Shown here: positions 12,287-22,903 of the stretch, piece by piece | How the letters are laid out: each line of letters starts with the position of its first letter | How positions within the stretch are numbered: the first letter of the stretch is position 1 | Assembly (NCBI RefSeq): GCF_963576675.1 | Contig: NC_088914.1 | Coordinates: forward strand, 86,550,441 to 86,614,440 | Origin: Euphorbia lathyris | Taxonomy: Eukaryota > Streptophyta > Magnoliopsida > Malpighiales > Euphorbiaceae | DNA: 64,000 bases | Reading direction: 5' to 3' | The notes under the pieces: model-generated | Seen by the model: only the letters and a program-made list of their open reading frames with translations | Databases searched by the model: none | What the model was told of the DNA's origin: nothing | Made by a program: the position numbers and the translations under genes

Positions 12287-12318
12287 CGCACGATGTTATG
12301 CTCCTAACATATATATTA

Positions 12319-12957
12319 ATAATATTAATAAAAAGGTATATTAATAAAATATTTTTTTATATCAATTTATAATATTTTGATAACATGATAAATTAATTAA
12401 CATATATATATATATAATGAAAAACTTACATGATAAACTAACCCATCTATGACTGTATTTCCGTTTTTCTAGCTTTTTAGTGTTTCTTTTTGTTTTCAGT
12501 TGAAAACCCATACCTTTATTCAGATTTTCTCCATCTGATTCGCACCTGTTAGCTATATCTCTATCGTTTACGCTTTTTTCAGATTTAGTAAGAGCGGAAA
12601 TGTGTTATTTTATACGTAGATCTACAGATCTACGAGGTTGCACCAGTAAAAAGGACTCAGATCCAGGTAGTCCAGTTAGTTGGAAGAAACTAAATGATGA
12701 CAATTGGTTTGCAGTGACTTTCATGTGGAGTTGGATTCGGGAAAAGTATGAGTTTTTTCGTCTTATTGTTATAGTTGTACCTTTTATGGTTATTTTTGCT
12801 ATTTGTAGTCCTTTTATTTCCTTTATGAATGTTGTATTAGGCATTAGCATGTACTTGTGTAAGGTTTTATCCGTTGCTATTTTCATGATGTACTTGTATT
12901 TTATCATCTAATGAAATGATTAAGCATCTTTATCAAAATAAAAATAAAAATAAATAG
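12319..12957. other. AT-rich spacer between LINE and Tat element 1
   Basis: This short interval is AT-rich. Its only sizeable open frame is the unsupported ORF at 12600-12911, described separately. Confidence 0.5.
12600..12911 (+). CDS. Uncharacterised 103-residue ORF, doubtful
   Basis: An ATG-started frame encodes a short polar N-terminus and then two hydrophobic stretches (about residues 53-72 and 74-103) that could span a membrane. I recognise no family. It sits alone in AT-rich DNA between two transposons, has no visible splice partner, and its amino-acid make-up is what chance translation of AT-rich DNA gives. It may be non-coding. Confidence 0.15.
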   Translation: MCYFIRRSTDLRGCTSKKDSDPGSPVSWKKLNDDNWFAVTFMWSWIREKYEFFRLIVIVVPFMVIFAICSPFISFMNVVLGISMYLCKVLSVAIFMMYLYFII

Positions 12958-12962
12958 TTATT

Positions 12963-13439
12963 TGATGACCCGCGAAGTCAAACCGGGCCGAATTCGTTAC
13001 ACGAGCCCAGCCCATACTTAGACCCATGGTCTAGGATCGGATGGGACCCGAATAGAGCCCGAATAGAGGAAGCGGGTGAAGTGAGTAACCGCCCCGAATT
13101 CCTAAATGGAGCATCAAAACTCCCACTCAGAACAAACGATACCACGTTTGTTGCCACGAAAGCCACGAAAGGGACATGGCCTAAAAAGGAGTAACCGCCC
13201 TCGGAACGTGGCCTGGAAGGAGTAACCGCCCTCGGCGGTTACTTAAGAACACTTATAAAAAGCCATAAGGCCAAAGGGGAGAGGTACGTTCACATTTTTC
13301 CCCGTAATGCTATTATTTACCAACCTTCATACAAAGAACTGACTAGATCGTCGGAGAGTTTTCCCGGAGATCCCGTCTCCGGTTCTGTTTTGCAGGTAAC
13401 TCCGGCGGAGATCATCAAATCGAATTCAGCAAGTTATCA
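12963..13439 (+). repeat. 5' LTR of Tat element 1
   Basis: This 477-bp direct repeat matches 22422-22898. It contains a promoter-like TATA box (TATAAAAA, 13254-13261). Just upstream is a perfect 10-bp inverted repeat with 3-nt loop (AGTAACCGCC / GGCGGTTACT, 13221-13243). A copy of the GTAACCGCCCTCGG motif lies further upstream near 13190. Confidence 0.93.
13221..13261 (+). promoter_or_regulatory. LTR core promoter with upstream hairpin
   Basis: A 10-bp stem with a CTC loop lies 10 bp upstream of TATAAAAA. The same arrangement is kept in the diverged LTR of element 2 (49493-49533). This suggests functional constraint, perhaps as a factor-binding palindrome or RNA hairpin. The role is inferred. 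Confidence 0.5.
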
Positions 13440-13460
13440 TTGGTGCGGTGAAGGTGGACC
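13440..13460 (+). promoter_or_regulatory. Probable primer-binding site region, element 1
   Basis: TTGGTGCGGTGAAGGTGG directly follows the 5' LTR, and element 2 has almost the same sequence at 49717. The position is right for a tRNA primer site, but I cannot assign the tRNA by eye. Confidence 0.4.
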
Positions 13461-13497
13461 TTTTTTACCAACATTTGGTTAAAGGTACACAAAGAAC

Positions 13498-15363
13498 ATG
13501 TCAGAACCATCACGAATGACCGACGTTACAACCAGATCAACTAGTATGAACTCAAGGGGTCCACGGATTGCGAATTCGCAGCCTGCGAGTACGCAGCCTG
13601 TGGTGCCTAGCTCGTCGAGCCCTTCGGGACAATTGAGTCCATTATTGGAAGTCCAAGTGCAAACTGAGATGGAGATGTCCAATAGCGATTTCGTCCAAAT
13701 GGCAGGACAAGTCTTGGCTTCAAATATGAGCCAAGCGGCGGGGGATCGAATGATTAGTTTGTTAACCGCAATCGCTGATCGCAATACCGCCGTGGCGGCT
13801 GCTCCTCAACAACCTGTTGTCATCTCCACACAACCATTGACTACTGCCGCTATATCTGCGCTTCCGCAGCCATCTCGAGAGCTAAATCAGATAGGTCAGA
13901 GTAGTCGCATGAACCCACACAGCCACCCAGGCAACTACTCGTACCACGATCCTAGTATGACGATCCATCCGACCTGGCAAACATCCCAACCGACGTCGGG
14001 AATACCAGGAATCCTTCCACTACAACACACGGAGCCCTTGGTTTGCGGGCGTTCAGAGTTAATGACGTCTGGGGCGAATACGTCTGGGCAGGAGCACACT
14101 TGGAACTTCGATCCTATAACCGGACGGCGGCTAGAACCACGGCGAGAACAAATCTCAACATCAATTGGCGGGTGGATGCCACCCAGAGTTCACCAGCAGC
14201 GGATGGAGGAGATTCGGCGAATACCCCATCCTGAGTTGGAAGATCAACTACGGAACATGATGGAGCGAATGGGGTACACGCCTAGGACGAGAGCAGAGGT
14301 GGAGAGTGATTCGCCTTTTGCTCCGTCGTTGCGGGAATTTATACCAGATCACAGGATAAAGGCGTCGGCGATACCTAAATACTATGGGGATCTAAATTCT
14401 GATCCTGAGGCTCATGTCAGGAACTACAGAGAATTAATGGATGTTGCAGGAGCGAGTGAAAGCATAATTTGCAGATTATTCTCGACCACTTTGGGCGGAG
14501 CGGCATCTGATTGGTTTCGGTCTTTACCTGCTGAATCTATTCACAACTGGAATCAATACAGTCGTGATTTCTGTGCAAAGTTCGTGGGCTGTAAAGCAGC
14601 GGATGTGACGGATAGGCAGCTGAAGGAGATCAAACAGAGGAACTATAATTCCCTAAGGGAATTTGTTGTCGCATTCAACGATATTCTGGTGCGGTTGCAG
14701 AACCCGGATATCGTGAGCATTCGCAACATCATGGCGGATGGAACCACGGATTGGAGCATGCGGGAGGAAATCATCCGCAACAAGCCACGCACAGTGGCCG
14801 AACTCATGAAGATAGCAAAGGAATTCATGGAAGTGGACGATGTCAACAGAGAACATAGAGCTCAAACCCGGAGAGAGAGAGATGCTGCTAGATCCACTTC
14901 GGACAATCGGCGCCAGACCCAGTCCAAGGGTAATTTTGTTCGCAAAAGCGATCGCTCCTTTCAAGGGGGAGGATATCAAACACAATTGAATACGACTCGC
15001 CAGGAGGTGTTACTTTGGATCGAAAAGAGCCCCCTGAAGAAGGATGTGCGGTTCCCCGAGGCGAAAGGCCGAACTAGTTTGGGGCGATATCCTAACAAAT
15101 ATTGCAGGTTCCACAGATTGAACGGCCATGACACGAACGATTGCTATGAACTGAAGAAGGAAATAGAAAAGCTGATTGAGAGGGGCAAGCTAAGCCAATT
15201 CGTAAGAAAAGAAACGATTGATGAGAAAACAACGCTCCCGCGTGAGGGAGAAGCAAGGCCCGAAAAGAAACAGAAGAAAGGGGTGATAAACGTGATAGCT
15301 GGTGGGATCTATGAGCCGCCAACAAAAAGGGCTCGCCGTGAACAGCGAAAAAGCAACACATAG
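13498..15363 (+). pseudogene. gag region of Tat element 1
   Basis: The ATG start gives a 621-residue open frame. It has a polar N-terminus rich in Pro/Gln/Ser, then a retrotransposon Gag domain (FIPDHRIKASAIPKYYGD to about ELMKIAKEFM, residues ~280-445). An Arg-rich stretch follows, then a Cys/His motif CRFHRLNGHDTNDC (C-X2-H-X4-H-X4-C). Gag builds the virus-like particle and binds the RNA. The frame ends at TAG 15361-15363 because of a 2-nt deletion (ACACAT where element 2 has ACACACAT). That cuts gag from pol, which form a single frame in element 2. Confidence 0.88.
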
Positions 15364-17428
15364 GGGGGATGCCCTCAATTACTCATTTGCGCGAATCACG
15401 GAGCCACATGCGGATGCCTTGGTGATTACGATGGCCGTAGAAGGATAGGACGTTAAGCGGGTCCTTATTGATACCGGCAGTTCTTGTAATGTTATTACTC
15501 GAACTGCATTCAACAAGTTGGGAATTAATGACGAGCGAGTGGAACATACATTCATGGATGTAACTGGTTTTGGGGGTCAATCATCTCAAACAAGTGGACA
15601 GGTGGTGTTGGAGGCGGAAATGGGCGATAAGAATCTAAAATGGCGAGGTGATCTAGAATTCGCAATTGTTGATCTTCCGTTGGCCTACAACATAATTCTA
15701 GGGCGTCCGTTCCTATCGGAAACGGAGTCGCTCATCTCAATGAAGAATTTGACATTGCATTTGCCAACACACCAAGGGCGAGTCATAGTTGAAGGAGATC
15801 AACTTGTGTCTCAACAAGCCTATACATTGTCACTTGAACCAAAACCGGATGAAGAGGATAAAGTCAATGAGAAGCTGCCGGCGGAAGCATTGGGAGAAAC
15901 GGAACTATCCGCCATCTCAAATGACAAGAATGTACGAATAGCAGCAGGACTCCCCGAGGAAACGAAGAAAGCCATTACTGAGGTGTTGATCCAATGCGAG
16001 TCGGCATTCGCCGCTCCGAATGAAGTGCTAAAAGGAATAAGTCCAGATATAGCAACCCATCGGTTGAATGTGGACAAAGGTGCAACCCCAGTGCGACAGA
16101 AAAAGAGAGGACACGCTCCAGAGCGGCAGAAGGCGATTGAAAAAGCAGTGGCAGATTTGCTAAAATCGGATGCGATTAGAGAAGTCACGTATCCGGAGTG
16201 GCTAGCCAATGTGGTGCTGGTCAAAAAGCCAAATGGAACGTACAGAATATGCGTCGACTTCAAAGATCTGAATAAAGCATGTCCGAAGGATATGTATCCG
16301 CTGCCTAACATTGATATATTAGTAGATGGAACTGCAGGATTTGAAGCTTTATCGTTCACCGACGTGAAATCCAGTTACCACCAGATACCCATGGAGAAGG
16401 CGGATGAAATCAAAACATCATTCATAACTCATCAGGCGACTTATTGCTTCAAGGTGATGCCCTTCGGACTGAAAAACGCAGGAGCAACATACCAGAGGAT
16501 GATGAACAAGATATTTTCAGACAAGTCAGGCGAGAACTTCTCAATCTACGTAAATAACATGATCATTAAAAGCAAGAAGATGCAAGACCACCCGCAGGAT
16601 ATCAAAGAAATCCTGGAAGTACTAATCAAATATGGCCTCAAGTTGAACCCAGAAAAATGCACATTTGGGGCAAGAGCGGGAAAATTCCTGGGTTTCATTG
16701 TTAGTGGCAAAAGAGTCGAGGCGAATCCCGAGAAAGTTAAAGCGATAATGGAGATGAAGACACCGAGGAACATAAGGGAAGTACAGAGACTGAACGGGCG
16801 GCTGGTGGCCTTAGGGCGATTCATATCATGCTCAGCTAGGAGATGTCTACCTTTTTACAACGCCATCAAAAAGTCTAAGTCCTTTGAATGGACGGCGGAT
16901 TGCCAAGAAGCATTCGAAGGGATAAAGCGACTGCTATGCTATCCGCCCTTAATGAGCAGGCAGGAGGATGGAGAAGATTTATTTCTTTACGTATCCGTCA
17001 CCAGTATGGCGATATGCACTGTGATGGTGCGAGAAGAAGAGGGCCAACAATATCCAGTGTACTATGTGAGCAAAGTCTTGAAGGATGCAGAACTTCGGTA
17101 TTCGAAGTTGGACAAAATGGCTCTCGCGGTGATAACCACGGCGGCTAGGCTAAAACCATACTTTCAGGCGCATACTATCATTGTGAGAACCGGAATTCCA
17201 ATGCGGAAGGTACTGCAGAAACCTGACGCATCCGGCCGATTAATGGAATGGTCAATTCGCCTGGGGGAATTCGATATTCGCTACGAAGGAAGACCAGCAC
17301 TAAAGGGTCAAGTACTTGCCGATTTCGTGAATGAATTCACGTGGGATGAAGATGAACGTCCAAAGGCACAAAAAAAGAGTGGAGCATGTTCACAGATGGG
17401 GCATTGTCCACGGATGGAGCTGGACTAG
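15364..17428 (+). pseudogene. Protease-RT-RNase H region of Tat element 1
   Basis: The protease shows VLIDTGSS. The RT shows PNGTYRICVDFKDLN, then YPLPNIDILVD, then MPFGLKNAGATYQ. The RT catalytic site reads YVNN instead of YVDD (16553-16558), with both aspartates changed to asparagine by G-to-A changes. Element 2 keeps YVDD. A nonsense TAG at 15446-15448 replaces the Trp of GWDV. The gypsy RNase H region (LFLYVSVTSMAICTVMV) lacks the usual first catalytic Asp, as is common in lineages with a second RNase H. A 1-nt deletion near 17373 shifts the frame before the second RNase H. Confidence 0.88.
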
Positions 17429-19116
17429 GAGTCGTCATCAAAGGTCCGGAGGTTATTCGCCTGTACTATGCGGCAAAGTTAACATTCGAAACTACCAATA
17501 ATGCCGCAGAGTATGAAGCAATGATATGCAGATTGAAGCTGTTTAATGAACTTACGCCAGAAAGAGTGGTGATCTACAGCGATTCTAAACTCATGATAAA
17601 TCAGATCACAAAAAACTATCTGGTGAAACAAGAAGATCTGGTCAAATACCATCAGGTAGTCGACAGATTGACGCAGGAGTTAACACACAAGGGAGTCATC
17701 TGGGAAATGGTGCATATTCCAAGAGGCCAAAACACAAAGGCTGATGAACTAGCAAAAGCAGCGGCGAGTAGAGAACCATGGAATCAAAAAGCATGCAATT
17801 TGGAGATAAGATCTGCACCGGCATTTGAAGTCGATCAGATTATGGTCATTGAAGAGCTGGAAGATGATGAAGATTGGCGGATACCCATCCGCCAATATCT
17901 GGAGCAGGGAGATTTTCCGGATGACAAAAGCCTAGCCAGAAAGCTAATTGGACAATCAGCGAGATACTCAATTCGAGATGGAACTTTGTATCGAAAATCA
18001 TATACATGTCCATGGTTGAAATGTGTTAGCCGCAATGAAGGAGACTACGTACTGCGAGAACTCCATGAAGGAATGTGCGGCGCACATGAAGCATCCGCGG
18101 CGTTGGTAAGAAAAGTCAAGCTAATGGGATACTATTGGCCAAAGGTGATGGAGGATTCCCAGAAGATGGTAGCGGAATGTCACAGCTGTCAAATCCATGC
18201 GAATGAAAAGCACGTTCCCGGAGCCGAACAAATCTCTATAATGACGGCATGGCCATTCGCAACATGGGGAATCGATATAGTGGGTCCATTCCCAGAAACG
18301 ACAAAGAAAAGGAAGTACTTGGTAGTCGCAGTTGACCACTTCAGCAAATGGGTAGAAGCGGAGGCAGTAACCGCTCAAACACCTGAACGAATGATCGAGT
18401 TCTTACGAGAGAACATTATCATGCGATTTGGAATCCCGCAAAAGCTTATAACTGACAACGGCACCCAGTTCAACTGTGTCAAGTTCAAAGCATACTGCGA
18501 AAGCATGGGGATCAAGAATCATTTTTCTTCCGTAAACCATCCCCAATCGAATGGTATGACAGAGGTTACCAACAGGGCCATGATTCAAGGGATCAAGAAG
18601 CGGCTAGGTGATAAAAAAACAGGTTGGGCGGATGAGATACCCCATATGTTATGGGCATACAGAACTTCTGTAAAAGCAGCAACTGGCGAAACGCCTTTCT
18701 CGCTGGTTTATGGAGCCGAAGCAGTCCTACCTGTTGAAATCAAGTCGCCTACAGATCGAATAATTTATTATTGCGACACACAAAATCCTATCAACATTAG
18801 AGATGCATTGGATTCTGTTGAAGAACGAAGAGAAAAAGCTTACATGCAAATGGCAGTATACCGCAATAGGGTCAAGAAATATCATGACAGAAGGGTGCGA
18901 AAAGTGATAATCAACGAGAATGACTTGGTCTTGAAAAAAGCGGATAAAATACAATCCAGAGATGGCAAAGGCAAATTAGGCGTCAACTGGATCGGACCAT
19001 ACAGAGTATCCAAGAAGCTGGGACCATCAACTTTTGAAATAGAAGAAATGAGCGGAAAAAAGCTCCCGCGCACCTGGAATCTAGAAAATCTGCGCCTATA
19101 TAAACGGGCCGGGTAG
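17386..19116 (+). pseudogene. Second RNase H and integrase of Tat element 1
   Basis: An extra RNase H domain opens the frame (FTDGALSTDGAGLGV, AAEYEAM, YSDSKLM, TKADELAKA), typical of Tat elements. The integrase zinc region follows (ELHEGMCGAHE ... CHSCQIH). The catalytic core has D, D and E in WGIDIVGPFPE, ITDNGTQF and GMTEVTN. The C-terminus has a KGKLGVNWIGPYRVSKKLG motif. This part is open to its natural stop, but it is cut off from a functional gag-RT by upstream lesions. Confidence 0.87.
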
Positions 19117-19348
19117 TTCAGGGAAATGACGAGTACTCTTTTTCATTTTATGAGTTTTTTCCCACTGGGTTTTCTGATAAAAAGTTTTAATGAGGCTTTG
19201 ATTCCGCACATTTCATATACCAATGTAACAAAAAGTCTTTTCTTTTATCAATAAAGATATTCAATTGTTGCATACAGCGTTTGAGTGCGGATCCTTTTTA
19301 GGACAACCACTTCAGTGTGTTATATACAAACAAAAGGCGGGTAAATCG

Positions 19349-19520
19349 CGCAAAAACCTTATGGTTAAACTTAAAAACACATAAATGTGTTGCCTATTAA
19401 GAAAGGCGGATGCATGATTACGCATCACTCGCAAAAACCTTATGGTTAAACTTAAAAACACATAAATGTGTTGCCTCTTAAAGAAAGGCGGATGCATGAT
19501 TACGCATCACTCGCAAAACC
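19349..19520 (+). repeat. Tandem ~82-bp repeats downstream of integrase, element 1
   Basis: Two copies starting CGCAAAAACCTTATGG (19349 and 19430), plus the start of a third at 19512, each contain CACATAAATGTGTTGCC and GGCGGATGCATGATTACGC. A homologous pair occurs in element 2 near 55567-55715. They are non-coding and lie between integrase and the antisense gene. Confidence 0.8.
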
Positions 19521-19997
19521 TTATGATTAACCTTATGATTATATTATTTTCGAAAGAAAAATTATAAGATAAGGCATAAAATTAAGCGAATTAACGAGTA
19601 CTCAAAAAATTGCAAAAAGGGTCTGGCCACCCTAGCGGAAACGAAACTAAACTACGAGGAAATACAAATATGGAGTCGGCAAAAGGCAAGGGTCACGTAT
19701 GAAAACAAAGGGCAATAAGGAATAAAGCAACAATCGCACGTATAGATAAAGCGGCAAGCAAAAGAAAATATATATATACAGGCAGTTTGTTACATACGAC
19801 AGTCTAGATATAAATCAAACTACAACTTCCTCTCCTTCACCCCTATGGCCCTTCTCGCCTTCAGCGGCTCCGTCATCTCCTCCAGTGGGCGGATCTGCTT
19901 CAAGCAAATCCTCAACCCTCGAATCAGTAACCGCTTCAGAGGGCGGTACCTCTTGCTCAGGCTAAGAAAGGTCTTGTGGTGCCTCTTTTTCCGCGTT

Positions 19998-22166
19998 CTA
20001 AGTAGGGATCTCGCAGCTAATTGGAGAATTCTGAAAACTCTGCCAATCTAAGAAGAGTACCTCATCCATATCAGCATCCTCGGCTTCCAGCTTGTCCCAC
20101 TTCTCAGTTAGATCCTTTTCGGGGATGGGAACCTTGGGGCGGCTAAGTACTCGATCTGGATGCCCATGCTCATAAGCGGCATGAATTCGCTCCCCATACC
20201 AATAGATGCGAGCACCATCTTCGGCTAGAATCTCCTCAGCTTTCTTCTTTTGCATCTCCAGAGCCTCCTTGGATGAATTTAGATCATCAAGGACCTTTTG
20301 CAGCTCGTCGGACTTAGCCTGGAGGGATCTGAGAGCTTCCTCCTTCTCGCTCATAACCTTCTGACAAGCACCTTCAAGAGCCTTTACCTTCCCTTGGACA
20401 TCATCATAAAGCGACTTCTGAGTCGCCAATTCAGTACCAAGGTTCTCCAACTCTTTGGCTCGTTCAGCATCCCTTTGGAGAGCGCCCTCCGCGAAATTGA
20501 TAATCTGCATAAAAGACGGCTCGTGAATAAAAAGGGAGAATAGAAACATGCGATTACTATGGACACAAGATCCTTGAAAGGGAATGACAAGCCTCTACCC
20601 CCAAAACAACAATATACCTCTATGGCACGCTTCTCAATCCCCTCCATTGCAGTAGGAAGCGGTACTTGTTCTCACACACGGGAAGCAGAGGGGAGCCGCC
20701 TAAGGACATTGCATATGGAAGAGACAATGTCCTTACAAGAAAAGCTCACGGCCATACCAAAGGTCCTAGTCCACCACCCGCTGATGTCGGGAATCGGCTG
20801 CGAATGCATAAGGAGAAAGATCAGGAGAACAGCAGATAACTCATGAGGAAAAATTAACAACATAAAAAAAGGGGGGAATGGGTTGAGATACCTCGTGAAT
20901 TGGAGTACTGCTCTTTCCTTTGGACGGGGCGGATACGGGTGTGCCGCCAACAGTGAGGGACACAGAGGTGTTTTTCTTTCTGGGACGAGAAGACTCTGTA
21001 TCCGCATTATGCTTCCGCTTCCTAGTTAAGGGAAGGTCCTCGGAAGCAGAAGCTGGACCTTGTGAAACGGAGGCCCTTACGGGAGAAGCCGCCTCAATAG
21101 AAGTAATCGCCCCTCTAGGAGAATTCGCCCCTGCAACGGAAGTGGTCCCCGCCATCCGCCTCTTCCTTCTCGCTAGGGCTTTCGCCTCCCGATCTGCAGC
21201 GAGTTGAGATAAAGGATCACCCCTGCAAAGGGTTAAAAGAAATCATCAACTTGGAAATAAAAAAGTACCTTGAACAAAAACGCGATAAGGGATATAGACA
21301 ACGCGATCTCCCTCGCGGTAGGCAATCGCTACTCGGCTCCTTAGCATATGGAAGGCCTGATCATATGTCCATACGAAAGGAGGCATACTCTTCAAGAACT
21401 TTATAACAGCGGATTCTTCCTCACTAGGGTAACCGAAGTTCAAACTCTTTACATTGGGTCGGCCCCAGCAGCGAAGGAAGTTTTGATTCCCTTTATTAAA
21501 CTTCATAAAGAAGTAAGATCGGTCCCACTCGCGGATCTTGTTCAGCTTCTCGTCGAAACCATAGTAACCGCTCTGACGGATGAAAGTGAAATATCCCACC
21601 GAACTTTTGAAATGATGAAGCTTGGAGAAAATTTTGAGCGAGAAGGGAACCTCCAGACAATCCGCCAGAAATTTGTCCAGAGTTAAGTCGGCCCATCCGT
21701 TGGGATGCAATTGACCAGGTGCGATTTCGTAACCGCCAAGGACGGAGGCAATCTCATCCGCCAGCGGATACGTGAAACCGCAGATAATCTGGGCGACGAA
21801 AATGGTGAAATACCCCTTTGGGTAGTCGCCCGGTCCTCTATCCTCCCCGGGAATGAGGGCTTCGAGACCTTGAAGCCAAGAATACTGCTCCCGCAAGTCA
21901 TCAATTGTCTCCTGACAAACTAGGCTTCCCGATCTGTCCTTCTTCGGTAGCAAACGAGGGGTTGGGACACGTGGCGGAATCAACTTTTTAGGGTTAAAAC
22001 CTAAACCCTCATCGGATGTATTCGCTAGGTGGAGGAAGTCGGCGGGATGAAAATCAGACCCAGGAGAGCTGGTTGAAGCTTCATCAACCATCTCATCGAC
22101 CTCATGAGATACCTCGCGGATGTAATTTTCGTCGAACGGTGCGAAGTCGAGGTCAGGGTTCGACAT
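19998..22166 (-). pseudogene. Antisense gene of Tat element 1 (gypsy-type accessory protein)
   Basis: The gene runs opposite to gag-pol, between integrase and the 3' LTR. Exons by GT-AG sites: 22166-21269, 21193-20892, 20797-20618, 20504-19998, with in-frame joins. Exon 1 encodes a domain like the plant 'putative gypsy type transposon' family (LHPNGWADLTLDKFLADCLE, YFTFIRQSGYYGF). Exon 2 has basic KRK clusters and exon 4 is a predicted coiled coil (RDAERAKELENLGTELA). A nonsense TGA at 20672-20674 interrupts exon 3, where element 2 has an Arg codon. Exon 4 ends early compared with element 2. The function of this protein is unknown. Confidence 0.7.
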
Positions 22167-22407
22167 ATTGATGAAGAAAAATGAATAGAAGTAAAGAGTC
22201 GAGCGAGGTACAAGTTGTGGAAAGGAAAACTTACATATGAAAGACTACACAGAGAAGAATGAACGCGAAGAGGTTGATGCCGGAAAAGAAACGACGATGC
22301 CGGAAAAGAAACGACGGACAAGGAAATTCACAATTTTTGAATTTTGAATATCCAGACAAAAACGAAGAGTCCCCTATAAAAAGATCCTAAAGGGCTCTTG
22401 CCAAACT

Positions 22408-22419
22408 AAGGGGGAGGCA
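22408..22419 (+). promoter_or_regulatory. Polypurine tract, element 1
   Basis: AAGGGGGAGGCA lies just before the 3' LTR, the standard place for plus-strand priming. Element 2 has the same tract at 58573-58584. Confidence 0.7.
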
Positions 22420-22421
22420 TG

Positions 22422-22898
22422 TGATGACCCGCGAAGTCAAACCGGGCCGAATTCGTTACACGGGCCCAACCCATACTTAGACCCATGGTCTAGGATCGGA
22501 TGGGACCCGAATAGAGCCCAAATAGAGGAAGCGGGTGAAGTGAGTAACCGCCCCGAATTCCTAAATGGAGCATCAAAACTCCCACTCAGAACAAACGATA
22601 CCACGTTTGTTGCCACGAAAGCCACGAAAGGGACATGGCCTAAAAAGGAGTAACCGCCCTCGGAACGTGGCCTGGAAGGAGTAACCGCCCTCGGCGGTTA
22701 CTTAAGAACACTTATAAAAAGCCATAAGGCCAAAGGGGAGAGGTACGTTCACATTTTTCCCCGTAATGCTATTATTTACCAACCTTCATACAAAGAACTG
22801 ACTAGATCATCGGAGAGTTTTCCCGGAGATCCCGTCTCCGGTTCTGTTTTGCAGGTAACTCCGGCGGAGATCATCAAATCGAATTCAGCAAGTTATCA
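22422..22898 (+). repeat. 3' LTR of Tat element 1
   Basis: 477 bp, differing from the 5' LTR at four sites, all transitions (for example ATCGTCGG versus ATCATCGG). It is followed by the TTATT target duplication. Confidence 0.93.
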
Positions 22899-22903
22899 TT
22901 ATT

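Larger units (their letters stand above)
6303..12301 (-). mobile_element. Full-length L1-type LINE retrotransposon
   Basis: A 17-bp target duplication (TCCTAACATATATATTA) flanks the element at 6286-6302 and 12302-12318. An 8-base poly(T) at 6303-6310 is the poly(A) tail of the - strand element. It carries ORF1 (zinc-knuckle protein) followed by ORF2 (endonuclease, reverse transcriptase, zinc-binding region, RNase H), the usual plant L1 order. The 5' end is only 15 nt before the ORF1 ATG, so it appears full length. Both ORFs carry stops and frameshifts, so this copy cannot move on its own. ORF1's first 500 bases are GC-rich against AT-rich surroundings. Confidence 0.92.
12963..22898 (+). mobile_element. 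Ty3/gypsy LTR retrotransposon, Tat-type, element 1
   Basis: Long terminal repeats of 477 bp begin TGATGAC and end GTTATCA. Target duplications TTATT flank it (12958-12962 and 22899-22903). The order is gag, protease, RT, gypsy RNase H, a second RNase H, integrase, then an antisense gene before the 3' LTR. The second RNase H and the extra antisense gene are known marks of the Tat lineage. A polypurine tract (about 22408-22419) precedes the 3' LTR. The two LTRs differ by four transitions by eye count, so the insertion is young. The gag-pol genes are broken, described separately. Confidence 0.93.

Noticed and set aside
15820..18954. Multiple - strand open frames across Tat gag-pol
   Set aside because: They are reverse-strand shadows of a strongly biased coding region. 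Unlike the antisense gene further 3', they show no motif and no splice structure.
22420..22422. LTR start of element 1 placed at TGTGATGACC instead of TGATGACC
   Set aside because: Only the TGATGAC/TGATAAC start pairs with GTTATCA and leaves matching 5-bp target duplications in both Tat elements.
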